Source: an uncultured Flavobacteriaceae bacterium
Lineage (GTDB): Bacteria > Bacteroidota > Bacteroidia > Flavobacteriales > Flavobacteriaceae
Direction: 5' to 3'
Assembly: GCA_929200365.1 (NCBI GenBank)
Contig: CAKMZM010000016.1
Location: 1 to 32,879, forward strand
Length of the DNA stretch: 32,879 nucleotides
Shown here: positions 29,220 through 32,879 of the stretch, piece after piece
How positions within the stretch are numbered: the first letter of the stretch is position 1
Layout of the letters: the number at the start of each line of letters is the position of its first letter
Notes under the pieces: generated by a model
Seen by the model: only the letters and a program-made list of their open reading frames with translations
Database searches by the model: none
What the model was told of the DNA's origin: nothing
Translations under genes and position numbers: made by a program

Positions 29220-30589
29220 TATAATTTTGGCACTCTAACCGTTTCGCCAATCCAACATCCTATACTTACAGATTTTTTTTCTGGATTATTAAAAATATCT
29301 GTTTTTGTTGGTGCTTTTGCATGATAGTTAGCTGCAAATTTATTTGCTGTAGATTTTAAACTTGGATCTACTCTTCCTGCTCTTCGCGCATAGTTTTCTG
29401 CCAACCAATACACTGCTCTTTTACTAAACACATCGGCTCCACAACCATTAGCACTACCAGCTATCATACTAGCAATTCTAAGATAGCATACTCCCATAGA
29501 AGGTCTTTGCTTAAGTACTTTTCTATAATAAGATCTTGCTTTTCCTTTTGCTCCTTGCTTTTTAAGCATTTCTGCAATCTTAAAGTACACTTTAGCCTTA
29601 TCTCTAGGTTTTTCTTCCATTTCCGCAGCTTGATCATAATATTTTCTTGCTGTAGTCATTTTTTTATCTTTTTGCGCTAAAATTCCTAAATAATATGCTG
29701 TCTTTGCTGATGGTTCTGCTTTGTGTAAAGCTTCTACCAGTTTAAAAAATAACGGATCATCTGTACATTCTTTAGAGGACATTCTTCCTGCTGCACTTTT
29801 TAACCAGTTTACATCTGTTTTTTTAGACTCATACTGCCCACTATATAAAGGGATTAAGTTTTTACAATCTGCTAATTCTCCAAGTTTCTGGTTAATCCCT
29901 GCTTTAATTTTACTAAAGGCAGATAAATTAATTCCAGAATTTTTTAGTTTTCTTTTTTCTTTCGATGATAATGCTGTTCCTGCTGCTTCTTTATCTGTTA
30001 ATTCTGCAATAATTTTTGCCAATCTACTTTCTTCATCTTCTATCTTTTCTGTAATATCATCATACAAATCAAAAATCCCTTGAAGTTCTTTTTTTCCTTC
30101 ACCATGAAGATCAACAAAAAGAGAAAAATAGGTATATAATTTCTTAGGTCTTTTAAAATTTGCCTTATCATTTTTGTATGCCTTATCAAACTCTGCAAAC
30201 TGGCTTTCTTTGGTACCAATTTTGTTATCATACATTAACTGACCTATATCAGAATGCATATCTCCAATTTTGGTTTTTGCAGGAAAATATTGAAACCGCT
30301 CTTTCCATAATGTAATAATTTCATTTGCATGAGTTGTTTTTGCTGCCCCAGTTGCTTTTTTATATTTAGAGACTAATAATTTTTGTCCAAATTGATATGT
30401 TGCAAGACTATATGTAGGACATTCTTTTCTCACTTTCCACAAAGGCTTTTCAGCAGCGACATAATTTTTTACCTTGGCATGCTCATAAGCAATAGATGCT
30501 GTAGTTGCACAGTCTGTAGCCTGAGCACTTACTTTTGTAGTACTTAAAACTAACCCTGTCGCTATTATAAATAAAACTTTAGTATTCAT
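29219..30589 (-). CDS. Secreted TPR-repeat protein
   Basis: 456 aa; signal peptide; repeats such as AYYLGILAQKDKKMTTARKYYDQAAEMEEKPRDKAKVYFKIAEMLKKQGAKGKARSYYRKVLKQRP. Overlaps lptC by 1 nt. Confidence 0.85.
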   Translation of the reverse strand: MNTKVLFIIATGLVLSTTKVSAQATDCATTASIAYEHAKVKNYVAAEKPLWKVRKECPTYSLATYQFGQKLLVSKYKKATGAAKTTHANEIITLWKERFQYFPAKTKIGDMHSDIGQLMYDNKIGTKESQFAEFDKAYKNDKANFKRPKKLYTYFSLFVDLHGEGKKELQGIFDLYDDITEKIEDEESRLAKIIAELTDKEAAGTALSSKEKRKLKNSGINLSAFSKIKAGINQKLGELADCKNLIPLYSGQYESKKTDVNWLKSAAGRMSSKECTDDPLFFKLVEALHKAEPSAKTAYYLGILAQKDKKMTTARKYYDQAAEMEEKPRDKAKVYFKIAEMLKKQGAKGKARSYYRKVLKQRPSMGVCYLRIASMIAGSANGCGADVFSKRAVYWLAENYARRAGRVDPSLKSTANKFAANYHAKAPTKTDIFNNPEKKSVSIGCWIGETVRVPKL

Positions 30590-30613
30590 AGCTGTAGTAA
30601 TTATTTTATTTTT

Positions 30614-31861
30614 TTAATTAAATTTTATTTTCCTGAACCATTTATCATTTAATGATAAACTTAAGGAGATATTAAAAAACTCTTCTTTAACCAGTCCAAA
30701 ATTTGATGTTCCTCGTTGACCATACTCAAAGCTGATATTTGTATTTGAGAACAATCTACCAACTGGTAAACCTACTCCAAAAGATATGCCAAACTCATCA
30801 ATCGAAGTGTTATTGATATTTAACCCTGTCTCTTCATAACGAAACCCTGCGCGGTATACAATCCGATTAAAATAGCTTGTTAATGAATTGTAATTAGGAA
30901 TATAATACCCTCCTGCCTTGAATTTTGAGGCATTCTCATACAAAACATTATCCTGATTAGATATAAGATTAGTATATTTACCAAAATCGACGTACATATA
31001 TTCTGCTCCCACAAACCATTTTTTGCTCTCCCCAATCCCAGTACCAAATTTAAATTCGGCTGGAAGATCTATTTCTTTATCTTCTACAGCAATATCTTGT
31101 CTTTCTACAACTCCTTCTCTACCACTATTATTATCAATAACAATAGTAGCACGTTCCCTTCTAGTATCTGCTGTTAATTCAAAAGAAGGTGTTGATACTA
31201 CAGAAGCAACTAATTCTAGTTTCTCGGTGATCATGGTTTTATATGTTACTCCAAGAGATAAGCTAAAAGATGATAAATTCGAGCTATTTATTTCTCTTGT
31301 AGCATATTGAAGGCCTGGTTGTCTTACTATTACTTTATTTTCAACATTTCCAAAGTTATAATTTAAATCTAGACCTAAACTCAAATTCTTGTTAACTTTA
31401 AACCCTGTTGCCAAAAAGACCTTATTTAATCCCCCAGTCCCCGTGAATCTATGTTCATTTTCAGTATTTTCATTAGTATTGAGTTCATATCCTACAGAGG
31501 TAAGAGGTATCACACCAAAGCCAAAGCCAAATTTACCAGCAGGAATACCAATAGCCAAATAATCTAATGAGGCATTCTCCCCAGAAGATGAATCATTGGT
31601 ATTACTAATCTTATATCTACGATATGATGTTCCTACGGTATACGTTGTAAGTCTCAATTCGCTATAAGATGCTGGATTTTGAAGATTTAAATGAATACTA
31701 TCTGTATACATACTCAATCCCCCCATCGATCTGTTTTCTACTGTTCCTTTGAACTTTGATATCCCTATTCCATAAAAAGAATATGGAGATGAAGTTCCTT
31801 CTTGAGCGTAAGATATTATGGTAATATGTACCAATATAATTACTAAAATCTTCTTTATCAT
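30614..31861 (-). CDS. Putative outer-membrane beta-barrel protein
   Basis: 415 aa; signal peptide, alternating beta-strand pattern, EGTSSPYSFYGIGISKFKGTVENRSMGGLSM N-terminus; overlaps coaX by 4 nt. Confidence 0.8.
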   Translation of the reverse strand: MIKKILVIILVHITIISYAQEGTSSPYSFYGIGISKFKGTVENRSMGGLSMYTDSIHLNLQNPASYSELRLTTYTVGTSYRRYKISNTNDSSSGENASLDYLAIGIPAGKFGFGFGVIPLTSVGYELNTNENTENEHRFTGTGGLNKVFLATGFKVNKNLSLGLDLNYNFGNVENKVIVRQPGLQYATREINSSNLSSFSLSLGVTYKTMITEKLELVASVVSTPSFELTADTRRERATIVIDNNSGREGVVERQDIAVEDKEIDLPAEFKFGTGIGESKKWFVGAEYMYVDFGKYTNLISNQDNVLYENASKFKAGGYYIPNYNSLTSYFNRIVYRAGFRYEETGLNINNTSIDEFGISFGVGLPVGRLFSNTNISFEYGQRGTSNFGLVKEEFFNISLSLSLNDKWFRKIKFN

Positions 31862-32589
31862 TTATTATTATTAAAAGCTAAAATGTGGTTTAATCCCTCT
31901 AATAAAAAATTAGAAGTGGCAAATATGCCATTTTTTAATCTTTTAGACAAAAAATGTGCATCTCCGCCGGTTAAAATAACTGTTAAATCAGGGTAAATGT
32001 TGCAATATTCTTCAATTATACTATTAATTTCATGAATAATTCCAAAAACTACTCCCGAATGTATAGCTTCTTTGGTACTTGTTCCTATATGATTTTTGGG
32101 GGCAGCGATTTCCAACAATGGTAGTTTTGCTGTAAAATTATGTAAACTCTCATATCTCAATCGCATTCCTGGTCCTATTGCTCCACCAAGATACTCTTCT
32201 TTTTTATTTTTAAAATCATACGTTATACAAGTTCCTGCATCAATTATTAATGTATCTTTATTAGGGAACTGATCTACTGCTGCAGCTACCAGAGCCAATC
32301 TATCGATTCCTAATGTAGTTGGAGTTTTATATAAGTTTTTGAATGGCATTTCTACCAAATGATCTAATACAATTGTGTTAGATATTTTTTTTACAAATGT
32401 CATATCCTCTTCTGCTATGCAGGACACCGAAGATACTATGGTATCTGTAATCAAAGGGTATTTTTCTTTGATTTTTTGTATTATCTGACTGAAATCATGT
32501 TGTTTAATCGTATTTTTATAGATAATTTTTGATGCTTCAAAAACTCCTATTTTAGTATATGTATTCCCTACATCAATTATGAGATTCAT
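31858..32589 (-). CDS. coaX: Type III pantothenate kinase
   Basis: 243 aa; MNLIIDVGNTYTKIGVF, GIDRLALVAAA, LIIDAGTCITYDF, GGAIGPGMRLRYESLH, ILTGGDA. Confidence 0.95.
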   Translation of the reverse strand: MNLIIDVGNTYTKIGVFEASKIIYKNTIKQHDFSQIIQKIKEKYPLITDTIVSSVSCIAEEDMTFVKKISNTIVLDHLVEMPFKNLYKTPTTLGIDRLALVAAAVDQFPNKDTLIIDAGTCITYDFKNKKEEYLGGAIGPGMRLRYESLHNFTAKLPLLEIAAPKNHIGTSTKEAIHSGVVFGIIHEINSIIEEYCNIYPDLTVILTGGDAHFLSKRLKNGIFATSNFLLEGLNHILAFNNNK

Positions 32590-32640
32590 ACTTTAATTTG
32601 TAAGTTGTAAAAGTACAAAACGATTTTTTTAATTTTTTCT

Positions 32641-32671
32641 TTTGAGTATTAAAAAAAGCATTCTATATTTG
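32641..32671 (+). promoter_or_regulatory. Bacteroidota promoter for tRNA-Phe
   Basis: TTTG at 32641-32644, 19-nt spacer, TATATTTG (TAnnTTTG) at 32664-32671, 16 nt before the tRNA. Confidence 0.75.
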
Positions 32672-32687
32672 CATCCGCTTACAGCAA

Positions 32688-32760
32688 GGTGCCTTAGCTC
32701 AGTTGGTAGAGCAAAGGACTGAAAATCCTTGTGTCCCTGGTTCGATTCCTGGAGGCACCA
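32688..32760 (+). tRNA. tRNA-Phe (GAA)
   Basis: GGTGCCT/AGGCACC acceptor, CTGAAAA anticodon loop, CCTGG-TTCGATT-CCTGG-type T arm; CCA not encoded. Confidence 0.96.
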
Positions 32761-32774
32761 CACCTTAAAAGCAG

Positions 32775-32812
32775 AACCCTTGATAGTCAAATGATTGTCA
32801 AGGGTTATTTTA
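32775..32812 (+). terminator. Probable terminator after tRNA-Phe
   Basis: aacccttga ... tcaagggtt stem followed by attttat. Confidence 0.65.
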
Positions 32813-32879
32813 TATACGTTGTAAAACACGTTTTAAAAAATTCTTCTAAAAAGATTGATTATCAAAAGAGTACCACACA

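Noticed and set aside
29721-30083. 120-aa plus-strand ORF antisense to the TPR gene
   Set aside because: Antisense Ser/Leu-rich artefact.

Overview
AT-rich chromosomal window from a Bacteroidota genome, most likely a marine Flavobacteriaceae (taxonomy inferred from gene content and TAnnTTTG-type promoters). It is mostly a conserved housekeeping backbone. Minus-strand blocks: an ABC-F ATPase; a DAO-type FAD oxidoreductase; the type IX secretion/gliding block gldK-gldL-gldM-gldN, preceded by topA and a ureohydrolase-fold protein; and a ppiD / CNNM-CBS / lptC / TPR / outer-membrane protein / coaX block. Plus-strand blocks: miaB / sigma-54 activator / lptE / TPR-like / secG / groES / groEL, then a GAF protein and galE. 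There are two tRNAs: an initiator-type tRNA-Met(CAT) on the minus strand and a tRNA-Phe(GAA) on the plus strand. The only accessory-looking stretch is about 20.27-23.11 kb, which holds a VanX-like dipeptidase lipoprotein, a DUF3347-like lipoprotein, and two non-coding regions with repeat or fossil-element character. I found no CRISPR array, prophage, intact IS or recognisable defence system. Best second-look items: a ureohydrolase-like protein with degraded metal ligands between topA and gldK; a 66-bp near-perfect palindrome after gldN; a ~161-bp imperfect hairpin element downstream of groEL; an inverted-repeat fossil region at 22.7-23.0 kb; and a candidate sigma-54 promoter ahead of groESL.
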